Assembly: GCA_016839245.1 (NCBI GenBank)
Contig: JAEOUN010000130.1
Span: forward strand, 1 to 22,513
Direction: 5' to 3'
Length of the DNA stretch: 22,513 nucleotides
From: Candidatus Thorarchaeota archaeon
Lineage (GTDB): Archaea; Asgardarchaeota; Thorarchaeia; Thorarchaeales; Thorarchaeaceae
Shown: one piece after another, positions 16,019-22,513 of the stretch
How the letters are laid out: every line of letters starts with the position of its first letter
Position numbering within the stretch: position 1 is the first letter of the stretch
Position numbers and translations under genes: made by a program
The notes under the pieces: generated by a model
What the model saw: only the letters and a program-made list of their open reading frames with translations
Told to the model about the DNA's origin: nothing
Database searches by the model: none

Positions 16019-17938
16019 ATGGATGATGACTCTTCTTTCATAGGTCGACGCCTGAAACAAACAGGCGATCTACTTTTAGGAGGAGCTCAAAAGCAGGTTC
16101 GTGACTATAAGGGAAAATTTGAGAGCTTAAAAGGAACGTATAACGAATTCTTCTCAAAATTACTCAATTCCTATGAAGCCGGGCTTTTTAATCCCAAGTT
16201 CGTTGATGAGTTCTTTGGAAAACGAAAACTCAAATTTGTGGGTATTGATGGAACCGTTCTGAAGCAAGATGTGTTTGATCTCCTCATATTCTTCGCAGGT
16301 GCATATTCAGCATTTGGCACAATCGAGATAGATGATACTGGAGAGGCAACGATAGAATATGACGAGAAGTATCTTGAACATGGTATCGGAGTTTCAAGTG
16401 TTCTTCCTGTCTATATCAGTGAAGTTCCTCATATTGACCAGACACTACTAATAAGATCCAAGGAAGGAGATATCGAACAATCAATAAGCCATACTGATTC
16501 GTGGGTGATTGATAATTCATCTTTTGCAGACTATATGATGGGTCTGTCAGAGTTTTATCTAACTTATCGACTAACATCGTGTGAGAAACCTGTTGATATA
16601 CTGCTACTTGATAGGATATTCTCTTCCGAGGTTGCATCTTTCTACGCAGAAACCTCGGATTTCCGTTTGGATCTTGATCATGAATGTGGTCTCATCGGTC
16701 ATAAAATGAAGGGCAGACCATTTACGAAGACAGAGTGGATCTACACCAGGAAGCTCTTTGGCAATTTAAAATTAGGAACTCCAGCAGCTCGAGGCGAGTT
16801 CCTGTTACCAAGAATCATCGCTGAATTGATGCATGCAGAGGGAAATAGTCTAACAAGACAAGAACTTATAGACCAGCTAAAATTGGAGAACGAATTTCAA
16901 GAGGCACGGCTTGATAAAGAACTCAAAAATGGCATGAAGGGAACTGGTGAAGCTGAAGGAGTTATCATTCGTGATAAAGACCATTTTGTTCTCAAACCGC
17001 AGTATAGAGACTTGAACATCAGAATCAAGAGTCTAGTCGATGAAGTATGTGGTCGAATGTTCTCAACAGATCCTGATGTGGGATATGAAGATCGATTCAA
17101 AATTGATGGCCGTTGGATTACGACGAATGACCTTTCATTTCTTAGCCTGGCATCTCTTTACCTTGCGGTGAATGAATGTTGGAAGAATAACATACTCCTA
17201 CTTGGAGTGGCAAAGGATACCTCTGCAAGGGATTTGAAACGCCAAGTGCTTCCTGTCTTGAACTATGTTGATAGATTCAGAGGTGGTTTCACAGAGAAGC
17301 AAGAAGACACACCAGATACTGATAGAATGATTCTCCAGTGGATAGCACTTCATGAACGTAATCATCTGAAAGTACCATGGGCAACGATAGAATATGATAC
17401 TGCCTTCAAAACAATAGTTCCTCATTTTGATAGAGAACCGGGTTTAGTATCTGGTGCAAGAAGAAATCAGATCTCGATTGAGAAGACATTTCTAAAATCA
17501 TATTTTCAGCTCTGCCAGGCAGAATCAGAACCCAAACTAAGAAGTAATGTCTTGTTATATGATAGACTTGTCTATCCAGAATTTGATACAAAAAGAGATA
17601 ACATTCTCGTCCTTAAGCACGATTATGAAAACCGACCGGATTATCCGGAGCCAGTGGAAGTAATTCTCTACGAGGGATGTGATAATCCAATACAGTCATT
17701 TATCATCCCACTATTCAAAGCGATGACCAGTATGAGTATTCCCGAACTCTTTGGCCACCTAAAGCCTCTATACATTGCAGATAAGGTTGCCAAATATCAC
17801 TATACACAAGTCAAAGGGATGATTGAAAGCACTGGAAGCTGGTTAATGAACAGACCAGATCTACGAGAATTTTTGTTTTATTTGAGTAGCTTTAGAGAGA
17901 GGAGGTCTAGCGTTGAGCAGTCAAGAAGAACTACATAA
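16019..17938 (+). CDS. nurA: NurA-type 5'-3' nuclease with inserted winged-helix-like domain
   Basis: The protein is 639 residues, much longer than usual NurA (roughly 330-450). NurA is a Mn-dependent RNaseH-fold nuclease that acts with the HerA translocase to resect DNA ends. Visible family elements are FVGIDGT (73-79) with metal-ligand candidate D77, VDILLLDRIFSS (192-203) with D198, LLLGVAKDTSARDLKRQ (393-409), and the C-terminal LKPLYIADKVAKY (581-593). Between the second and third elements lies an extra region (about 215-350). In it, residues 259-328 read as helix (RGEFLLPRIIAELMHAEG), helix (TRQELIDQLK), helix (QEARLDKELKNGMK) and a two-strand wing (GVIIRDKDHFVLK), a winged-helix-like layout. 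The last 26 bases overlap herA, so translation is coupled. GGGG at 16010-16013 serves as a weak ribosome site. The NurA call rests on motifs plus the HerA neighbour. Confidence 0.82.
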   Translation: MDDDSSFIGRRLKQTGDLLLGGAQKQVRDYKGKFESLKGTYNEFFSKLLNSYEAGLFNPKFVDEFFGKRKLKFVGIDGTVLKQDVFDLLIFFAGAYSAFGTIEIDDTGEATIEYDEKYLEHGIGVSSVLPVYISEVPHIDQTLLIRSKEGDIEQSISHTDSWVIDNSSFADYMMGLSEFYLTYRLTSCEKPVDILLLDRIFSSEVASFYAETSDFRLDLDHECGLIGHKMKGRPFTKTEWIYTRKLFGNLKLGTPAARGEFLLPRIIAELMHAEGNSLTRQELIDQLKLENEFQEARLDKELKNGMKGTGEAEGVIIRDKDHFVLKPQYRDLNIRIKSLVDEVCGRMFSTDPDVGYEDRFKIDGRWITTNDLSFLSLASLYLAVNECWKNNILLLGVAKDTSARDLKRQVLPVLNYVDRFRGGFTEKQEDTPDTDRMILQWIALHERNHLKVPWATIEYDTAFKTIVPHFDREPGLVSGARRNQISIEKTFLKSYFQLCQAESEPKLRSNVLLYDRLVYPEFDTKRDNILVLKHDYENRPDYPEPVEVILYEGCDNPIQSFIIPLFKAMTSMSIPELFGHLKPLYIADKVAKYHYTQVKGMIESTGSWLMNRPDLREFLFYLSSFRERRSSVEQSRRTT

Positions 17939-19793
17939 GAAGCATTTCACCGATTTCGATGGGGCCTTTGTGGGCAGATTAGCAAGGGTTATTCCTGTGG
18001 CCGCGAACTATACATCAGAGTGGGCAGGTTCCGCAGCAAGATACGATTGCAGGATTAAGATACGGTACAACAGGGAACTCATGGCTCAACTTGAAGAAGG
18101 AATGCTCGTTGCTGTTAAAAATTTCAAAGGGCAATCAAAGAAATCTAAGAAAGAAGGTATTGAAAGATATACTGTGATGGTAATAAGTAAAGTCTGGCCG
18201 CTTCACTACGGTCTTGGAGGGATTAGCGATAGTCATTACTATCCCATGCAGATGGAAATCATTGAACAATCGGTCACAGATTGGTCTACTGATGATCAGT
18301 CAACAATGATGGTTCATATGACTGCAGTGCCAATAAACTACGATCTTGTTTTTACTTCGAAAGGAGAAACTGAATTCCGAAAAGGATTCTCATACCCTCT
18401 CATTGGTGAAGAGGTATATGTCATCAATATGGATACTGTAGATGAGATTTACAATGCGAAAGTAAAGGAATCTATTGGCGTTAAAATAAAGACGACCTCC
18501 GAAAATCCACGAAAAGATCCTCGAGTTGGGACTCTACGAATGTTCCTCGAGTCCGACGAACAGGTGCCAATCTATGTAGACCTTCACAAGCTTGTCCGAT
18601 ACCACTTTGGAGTTTTCTCATTTACTGGTGGTGGAAAGAGCAATCTTTTGTCCAATCTTTTTAGAAGAATCTTGTATCATACAGATGATACTAAAATTGT
18701 AATTTTCGATATCAGTTGTGAATATCCCTTCCTCCTAAGTGATGTCTTTTCGGATTCTAAAATACATAGTAAAGTAATTTTAGAAGAAGAAGCAAGCTCA
18801 CCTGAAGCTTTTGCTAGATCGATTGTCAAACCACGTGATTTTGAAGATGATGATAGCGCAAACGGAGTCTTGAAAGAAATATTTGACAATGGTAATGTAA
18901 CACATTATAACCAACCTCTTGCACAAATCCCGACGTATGGAGGGCTTTTGGAAGAAATTCAGAATATTCGTACAGGATTAGAATCAGATAAGCCACATTA
19001 CATCCAAGCCATAGGAGATATTTTAGACTATGTCAATGATTGGATTGAAAATGAAGGAAAGAAATCAAGTGATGTTTTAGATGATATATTCATTGATGCA
19101 TTTGCTACTAAAGCAAAAAGCGTCGTTGAGGCATTCAATGTTCATTCAAAGTCAGGACTTTTTGCATGGGCAACAACTCGAGCAAATCTTAAACGAAATC
19201 TTGCTCGAGCAAAGAAAGCCAAACCTAGTGGCGTTACAATAAACGACATACAAAGAATGCTCTCAGGGAATGACAGATTAATTTGTTTGTCAATTGCAGA
19301 TCCAGATACATTAAGAGAATTAGTCATTGGATTAACAGGTTCTGCATTGAAATATAGAAAACGAAGATTTGAAATCAAACCACAGATTCTTTTTGTCTTT
19401 GATGAAGCACAAGAATTTATTCCAAGCGATGCAAGTGGCATGACAAAGAAATGCAGTCAAGCAATTGAGCGACTATTACGACAAGGTAGAAAATATGGAC
19501 TGGGTGGAGCTATAGCCACACAGAGAATAGCATACTTGAATACAAATATCATGCAACAACTTCATACATTCTTTGTTGGAACACTCCCAAGACCATATGA
19601 TAGAACTGTAGTCAGTAGTTCATTCCAGATAGATCTTAGTATCTTAGATAAAACGCTAGAGTTCCCGCCGGGATCATGGTTACTCTCAAGCTATATTGCA
19701 ATGGGACTTGATAACGTACCAGTATTTGTCAAAGCAGATAATTCGGAAGACACTCTGAGAGAGCATATTGATAGAGTATTGAAAGAAGGATAA
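17913..19793 (+). CDS. herA: HerA-type DNA translocase ATPase
   Basis: The protein is 626 residues. HerA is a hexameric FtsK-like motor that pumps DNA to its partner nuclease NurA in end resection. The N-terminal beta-rich part (HAS-barrel-like, about 15-190) contains VGRLARVIP and EEGMLVAVKN. Walker A is SFTGGGKS (236-243), with a serine where the first glycine is usual; Walker B is ILFVFDE with D497/E498; the sensor segment GGAIATQR has Q537; basic residues RLLRQGRKYG (520-529) match the arginine-rich region of the family. About 150 extra residues lie between the Walker motifs (roughly 285-445), which makes the protein longer than typical HerA (about 500-550). The TTG start is secured by GGAGGT at 17901-17906 with 6-base spacing, inside the end of nurA. 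It converges on the RibA gene. Confidence 0.9.
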   Translation: MSSQEELHKKHFTDFDGAFVGRLARVIPVAANYTSEWAGSAARYDCRIKIRYNRELMAQLEEGMLVAVKNFKGQSKKSKKEGIERYTVMVISKVWPLHYGLGGISDSHYYPMQMEIIEQSVTDWSTDDQSTMMVHMTAVPINYDLVFTSKGETEFRKGFSYPLIGEEVYVINMDTVDEIYNAKVKESIGVKIKTTSENPRKDPRVGTLRMFLESDEQVPIYVDLHKLVRYHFGVFSFTGGGKSNLLSNLFRRILYHTDDTKIVIFDISCEYPFLLSDVFSDSKIHSKVILEEEASSPEAFARSIVKPRDFEDDDSANGVLKEIFDNGNVTHYNQPLAQIPTYGGLLEEIQNIRTGLESDKPHYIQAIGDILDYVNDWIENEGKKSSDVLDDIFIDAFATKAKSVVEAFNVHSKSGLFAWATTRANLKRNLARAKKAKPSGVTINDIQRMLSGNDRLICLSIADPDTLRELVIGLTGSALKYRKRRFEIKPQILFVFDEAQEFIPSDASGMTKKCSQAIERLLRQGRKYGLGGAIATQRIAYLNTNIMQQLHTFFVGTLPRPYDRTVVSSSFQIDLSILDKTLEFPPGSWLLSSYIAMGLDNVPVFVKADNSEDTLREHIDRVLKEG

Positions 19794-19818
19794 GTAGAAT
19801 AGAGAATAAGGATCACGC

Positions 19819-19836
19819 GAGGAATTATTACTCCTC
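19819..19836. repeat. Weak inverted repeat at herA / ribA convergent junction
   Basis: GAGGA (19819-19823) and TCCTC (19832-19836) could form a 5-bp stem over the ribA stop codon in the 34-base gap between convergent genes. It is short and could be chance; it is listed because the other convergent gaps hold stronger hairpins. Confidence 0.2.
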
Positions 19837-20553
19837 ATGTGGCAAATGCTGAGCAATCTCTTGAATTTTCTCAATCTCTTTGGTAGAAGCTAATTCACCA
19901 AAGAGATGACCTGATTTTGCTGCCTTGGTTTCGAGATAGGCACGATTGAATTCTGATGGTTCTATAATGAGGGGCAATCGTTCATCGACCTGAATTCCTG
20001 CTGCAATCAATTGTTGAATCTTCTCAGGATTATTTGTAAGTAGTTTGATTGATTCGACTTGTAGATTCTTCAAGATGTTTGCTGCGATTCCATAATCGCG
20101 TTCATCTGGTTTATAACCCAGATGGATATTGGCATCAATCGTATCATATCCATGATCCTGCAAAGAATACGCCTTGATTTTTTCCGTAAGGCCGATGTTG
20201 CGACCTTCTTGTCGAAGATAAAGCAAAACACCAGTACCCTCTTTTTCAATAATCTTTAATGATTCCAAAAGCTGATCACGACAATCGCACCGCTTGCTCC
20301 CCATTACATCGCCAGTTAAACATTCAGAGTGAACTCGTGTAACCACACCATGTTTTCCAATGATGTCACCCTTTATGATTGCAGTGTGTTCTTTTCCATC
20401 ACAGGGACTAACAAAACCGCAGATTTGAAAATCACCAAATCTACTTGGAAGATTAGCAATGGCCACAAGCTGTACACAACATGCATCAGTAGCACAAACT
20501 TGTTTCTCGCTGGCAGTAAGTAGTTCGCTAATCTGTTTCTCTGATAGCTTCAT
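19828..20553 (-). CDS. ribA: GTP cyclohydrolase II (riboflavin biosynthesis)
   Basis: The protein is 241 residues. It converts GTP to 2,5-diamino-6-ribosylamino-pyrimidinone phosphate, formate and pyrophosphate, the first step of bacterial-type riboflavin synthesis. The zinc site is intact: HSEC78-LTGDVMGSKR-C89-D-C91. The substrate and catalytic segments LLYLRQEGRNIGL, YSLQDHGYDTIDAN, DERDYG and LLTNNPEK are all present, and no key residue appears missing. An N-terminal extension of about 26 residues (four Cys in the first 45) precedes the usual start of E. coli RibA (196 residues). There is no fused DHBP synthase (RibB) domain. The ATG at 20553 is preferred to the TTG at 20562, although its ribosome site is weak. 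Most archaea use the unrelated GTP cyclohydrolase III (ArfA), so a bacterial origin is likely. It is divergent from the FrhB-like gene. Confidence 0.95.
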   Translation of the reverse strand: MKLSEKQISELLTASEKQVCATDACCVQLVAIANLPSRFGDFQICGFVSPCDGKEHTAIIKGDIIGKHGVVTRVHSECLTGDVMGSKRCDCRDQLLESLKIIEKEGTGVLLYLRQEGRNIGLTEKIKAYSLQDHGYDTIDANIHLGYKPDERDYGIAANILKNLQVESIKLLTNNPEKIQQLIAAGIQVDERLPLIIEPSEFNRAYLETKAAKSGHLFGELASTKEIEKIQEIAQHLPHEE

Positions 20554-20680
20554 GAGTATCAATCCATCATAGATTACCAGAAATTATTCCTCTTAAACTT
20601 AGAGATATATTTTTGACATTTCCCTTATCACTAAATACGAGTACTATTAGTAATTCTAAATCACAAAGGGAGCCTTCCTG
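20554..20680. promoter_or_regulatory. Divergent promoter region, ribA / FrhB-like gene
   Basis: This 127-base gap is shared by two divergent genes. Leftward, the minus strand has AAAATATATC around 20604-20613, placed for a leader of about 30 bases before ribA. Rightward, CTAAATACG (20631-20639) is a weaker TATA-like stretch, and GGGAG (20668-20672) is a clear ribosome site 8 bases before the ATG at 20681. A TACT-ATT-AGTA dyad sits at 20642-20652. I see no FMN-riboswitch-like conserved elements, and the gap is short for one. Confidence 0.35.
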
Positions 20681-21751
20681 ATGCCTAGAAATCATAAATT
20701 AGTTGTTGAAGAAGTTCAGAGAGTCCTTAAAGAAAAAACAAAGAGGTATTCATTCAAGAAACTGGAAAAGGAAATAATACAGACAGGAGCTTGTATAGAG
20801 TGTGGTGCCTGTATAGCTGGATGTCCTGTGGGCGTAGTAGCTGGAAATAGAAGAAAGGGAAGATATACTCCAGAGTTAGTAGGAGATTGTATATCATGTG
20901 GAATCTGCTATGCAATGTGTCCCAGAACATATGTTTTGAATGAAGACCTCATAGGTGATGTTAGAAGTGCTTGGAAAGTTAGATCTTTAGGCAACCATCA
21001 ACGGCAAAATGGTGGTGCTGTAACAGCTCTCCTCGTATACATGCTTCAGACTAATTACATTGAAGGAGCAGTAATTGCATGTCAATCAGATGATAGACCA
21101 TGGTTGCCAAAAGCAAAGTTAATCAAAGATTCCAATAAGATCGAAGAATGCAGTGGAACGATCTATACGCATGCACAGGTAATCGGTAAGCTTTTGGAAG
21201 GATTGGAGGAAGGAATCTCAAACATAGCTGTCGTTGGTACTGCCTGCAACATTGAAGCAATAAATAGAATGGAGATTCACCCAGCGGGATTGCTAAGACT
21301 TGACCCTGAAGCACATGTTTTCAAAATTTCTCTATTTTGCATGGAATCCTTCAATTATGATGAGTTACGAAAGTTCTTCATACAAGCAGGTGTTCAAATT
21401 GAGAACATCAAGAAATTTGATATTGCCAATGGCGAACTTACAATCACATTACCAAATGAAGAGAGAAGATGGCCAGTAGCAGAATTAGACACAGCATCAG
21501 CTACCTCCTGTTCTTATTGTCAGGATTTAACTGGTCTAAACGCAGATATTTCATGCGGAAATATCGGATCAGAAGTAGATTGGACAACTGTCTTAGTACG
21601 ATCAGAAGCAGGAGAAAAGATACTAAATGGAGCAATTCAAGCGAAGTTCGTAGAAGCAACTCCACTTGAACCAAAGGAAATACAATCTATAATCAATTCA
21701 TCTCGGTATAAAATGAATAATCATTATAGATTACAGCATCCTCAGAGTTAA
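20681..21751 (+). CDS. FrhB-like F420/flavin iron-sulphur oxidoreductase subunit
   Basis: The protein is 356 residues. An N-terminal two-cluster ferredoxin domain has C38-x2-C41-x2-C44-x3-C48-P and C70-x2-C73-x2-C76-x3-C80-P, binding two [4Fe-4S] clusters. The FrhB/FdhB N domain follows with NGGAVTALLVYML (110-122, the flavin-contact segment) and VVGTACN (184-190). The FrhB C-terminal domain has FC220-ME, SC277-SYC280 and DISCGNIGSE (289-298). Family members move electrons between coenzyme F420 (or another donor), FAD and iron-sulphur clusters in hydrogenases, formate dehydrogenase, F420H2 oxidase and sulphite or glutamate enzymes. No catalytic partner subunit lies beside it, so the partner and substrate are unknown. 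The family's usual GTPCQ reads GTACN here. A hairpin with a T-rich tail follows the stop. Confidence 0.9.
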   Translation: MPRNHKLVVEEVQRVLKEKTKRYSFKKLEKEIIQTGACIECGACIAGCPVGVVAGNRRKGRYTPELVGDCISCGICYAMCPRTYVLNEDLIGDVRSAWKVRSLGNHQRQNGGAVTALLVYMLQTNYIEGAVIACQSDDRPWLPKAKLIKDSNKIEECSGTIYTHAQVIGKLLEGLEEGISNIAVVGTACNIEAINRMEIHPAGLLRLDPEAHVFKISLFCMESFNYDELRKFFIQAGVQIENIKKFDIANGELTITLPNEERRWPVAELDTASATSCSYCQDLTGLNADISCGNIGSEVDWTTVLVRSEAGEKILNGAIQAKFVEATPLEPKEIQSIINSSRYKMNNHYRLQHPQS

Positions 21752-21782
21752 TGCCTGAAATTGATCAGTGAAAAGGAACTCT

Positions 21783-21818
21783 TCAGGAAATCAGCTGATT
21801 CCTGAGGAATACTTGTTT
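21783..21818. terminator. Hairpin plus T-rich tail between convergent genes
   Basis: TCAGGAAATCAG and CTGATTCCTGA (21783-21805) pair over 11 positions with one bulged A, leaving an AGCT core as loop. On the plus strand it is followed by CTTGTTTTA (21812-21820). It lies in the 66-base gap between the FrhB-like stop (21751) and the minus-strand stop (21818), so it can end both transcripts. Confidence 0.6.
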
Positions 21819-22513
21819 TATCTGACTCTTGTTCTAAAGTAGATTACAATAAAGACGAGAAGAGCAAGGCCACCCAATATCAAAACAACTGCATAGAGTG
21901 CAGCAGGTGCACCTGTAAAGCTCATGCTTTCTACGGTAATGCTTGTCCATTCTGTTACTTCTTTGTTTGAAACAGATGAGTTGTCAACAGCTATTATTCT
22001 AAACCAGACAACTTGACCGTGGGCATATTCACCAAGAGATGCTGTATAGAAATCGTCTAAACTTGCTAGCGTCATTGTCATATTATCATAATCAAAATTC
22101 TCAGACAATGGATCTCCGACACCCCATTCAACTTCTATGCTTGAGATATTATTAATATCCCATACATATGCCTGAATGGACAGATTGTTCTTTATTGGTG
22201 TGGAAAATGTCTGAATCACATTAATATTGGCTATAATTGGTAGATGTGCATCTTCCATGACAGTGACAGTGATTACTGCATATGACACAGCTCCAAAGAA
22301 ATCACAGAACGACATATTATATGCATAACTGCCAACAGCGAGATGATCCACATTTATAGTGATATTTTCACCTTTCCAAATACCATTCATCAGAGATTGA
22401 CCATTCTTTGTCAGGTTATACCAGAGAGGATTGTTCTCCTCTACGCTCCAAGTTATGTTGTATCCAGAATATCCTTCTTCATATGAGAGGTCATCATCTG
22501 GAGTAATTACTGG
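21818..22513 (-). CDS. Ig-like secreted surface protein, C-terminal part (truncated by window edge)
   Basis: The frame stays open from the ATG at 22390 to the right edge, so this is the last 231 residues of a longer protein. It starts inside an Ig-like repeat: YNITWSVEENNPLWYNLTKNG, then ITINVDHLAVGSYAYNMSFCDFFGAVSYAVITVTV, a pattern (ITW-V, NP, Y-L-KNG, I-INVD-L-VG-Y-Y) that I associate with repeats in Asgard exoproteins. A second beta-rich, fibronectin-like module (about 65-150 counted from the 22390 Met) carries several N-x-S/T sites. The C-terminus is a single membrane helix (PAALYAVVLILGGLALLVF and on) with a short RTRVR cytoplasmic tail, giving a type I membrane-anchored, outward-facing protein. 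Function is unknown, probably adhesion or surface structure. It shares the one-helix, Arg-rich-tail anchor with the 8698-12264 protein. Confidence 0.75.
   Translation of the reverse strand, partial: PVITPDDDLSYEEGYSGYNITWSVEENNPLWYNLTKNGQSLMNGIWKGENITINVDHLAVGSYAYNMSFCDFFGAVSYAVITVTVMEDAHLPIIANINVIQTFSTPIKNNLSIQAYVWDINNISSIEVEWGVGDPLSENFDYDNMTMTLASLDDFYTASLGEYAHGQVVWFRIIAVDNSSVSNKEVTEWTSITVESMSFTGAPAALYAVVLILGGLALLVFIVIYFRTRVR

Noticed and set aside
20642..20652. TACT-ATT-AGTA dyad resembling a TrmB-family operator, before the FrhB-like gene
   Set aside because: Only eight fixed AT-rich positions, expected to occur by chance at this scale, and no link to sugar genes.
1..22513. CRISPR arrays, tRNA or rRNA genes, insertion sequences, attachment sites
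   Set aside because: No regularly spaced direct repeats, cloverleaf-like gaps, transposase or integrase genes were seen; all gaps are under about 210 bases.

Overview
The window reads as a piece of an archaeal chromosome, most likely from an Asgard-type archaeon (Thorarchaeia or a relative); the phylum is an inference. Archaeal markers are a NurA-HerA pair, an archaeal-type glycogen debranching enzyme, a tandem PRC-barrel protein, an FrhB-like F420/flavin iron-sulphur protein, AT-rich TATA-like boxes just before genes, and two large secreted proteins held by one C-terminal membrane helix. Most starts have a GGAG/GAGGT-type ribosome site; TTG and GTG starts are used beside ATG. The DNA is AT-rich, densely coded and has no gap above about 210 bases. 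I see no tRNA, rRNA, CRISPR array, insertion sequence or integrase.

Layout. 2-2104 (+): 3' part of a superfamily II helicase with two C-terminal membrane helices, cut by the left edge. 2178-4060 (-): a double PRC-barrel protein, a 100-residue unknown protein followed by a good hairpin/T-tract terminator, and a multi-zinc protein with a C4HC3 (PHD/RING-like) ligand order plus a zinc ribbon. 4240-7928 (+): a two-gene operon of a rifampin-phosphotransferase/PEP-synthase-like dikinase and a CrtC/lipocalin-like protein (DUF7065/DUF7064 type). 7986-8642 (+): a histidine-phosphatase fold that has lost its catalytic histidine. 8698-14486 (-): a debranching enzyme with altered candidate catalytic residues, then a 1188-residue surface protein. 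14624-15937 (+): an MFS transporter. 16019-19793 (+): an overlapping nurA-herA operon in which NurA carries an inserted winged-helix-like domain. 19828-20553 (-): GTP cyclohydrolase II, divergent from 20681-21751 (+), an FrhB-like protein. 21818-22513 (-): C-terminal part of an Ig-like surface protein, cut by the right edge.

How the genes fit. NurA-HerA is a DNA end-processing motor/nuclease pair, here without mre11-rad50 beside it. RibA supplies the pyrimidine precursor of FAD (and of the F420 chromophore), and the protein divergent from it is of a family that uses FAD and F420. The dikinase and lipocalin-like genes probably act on one shared small molecule. Four of the clearest inverted repeats lie in the gaps between convergent genes, as if marking transcript ends.
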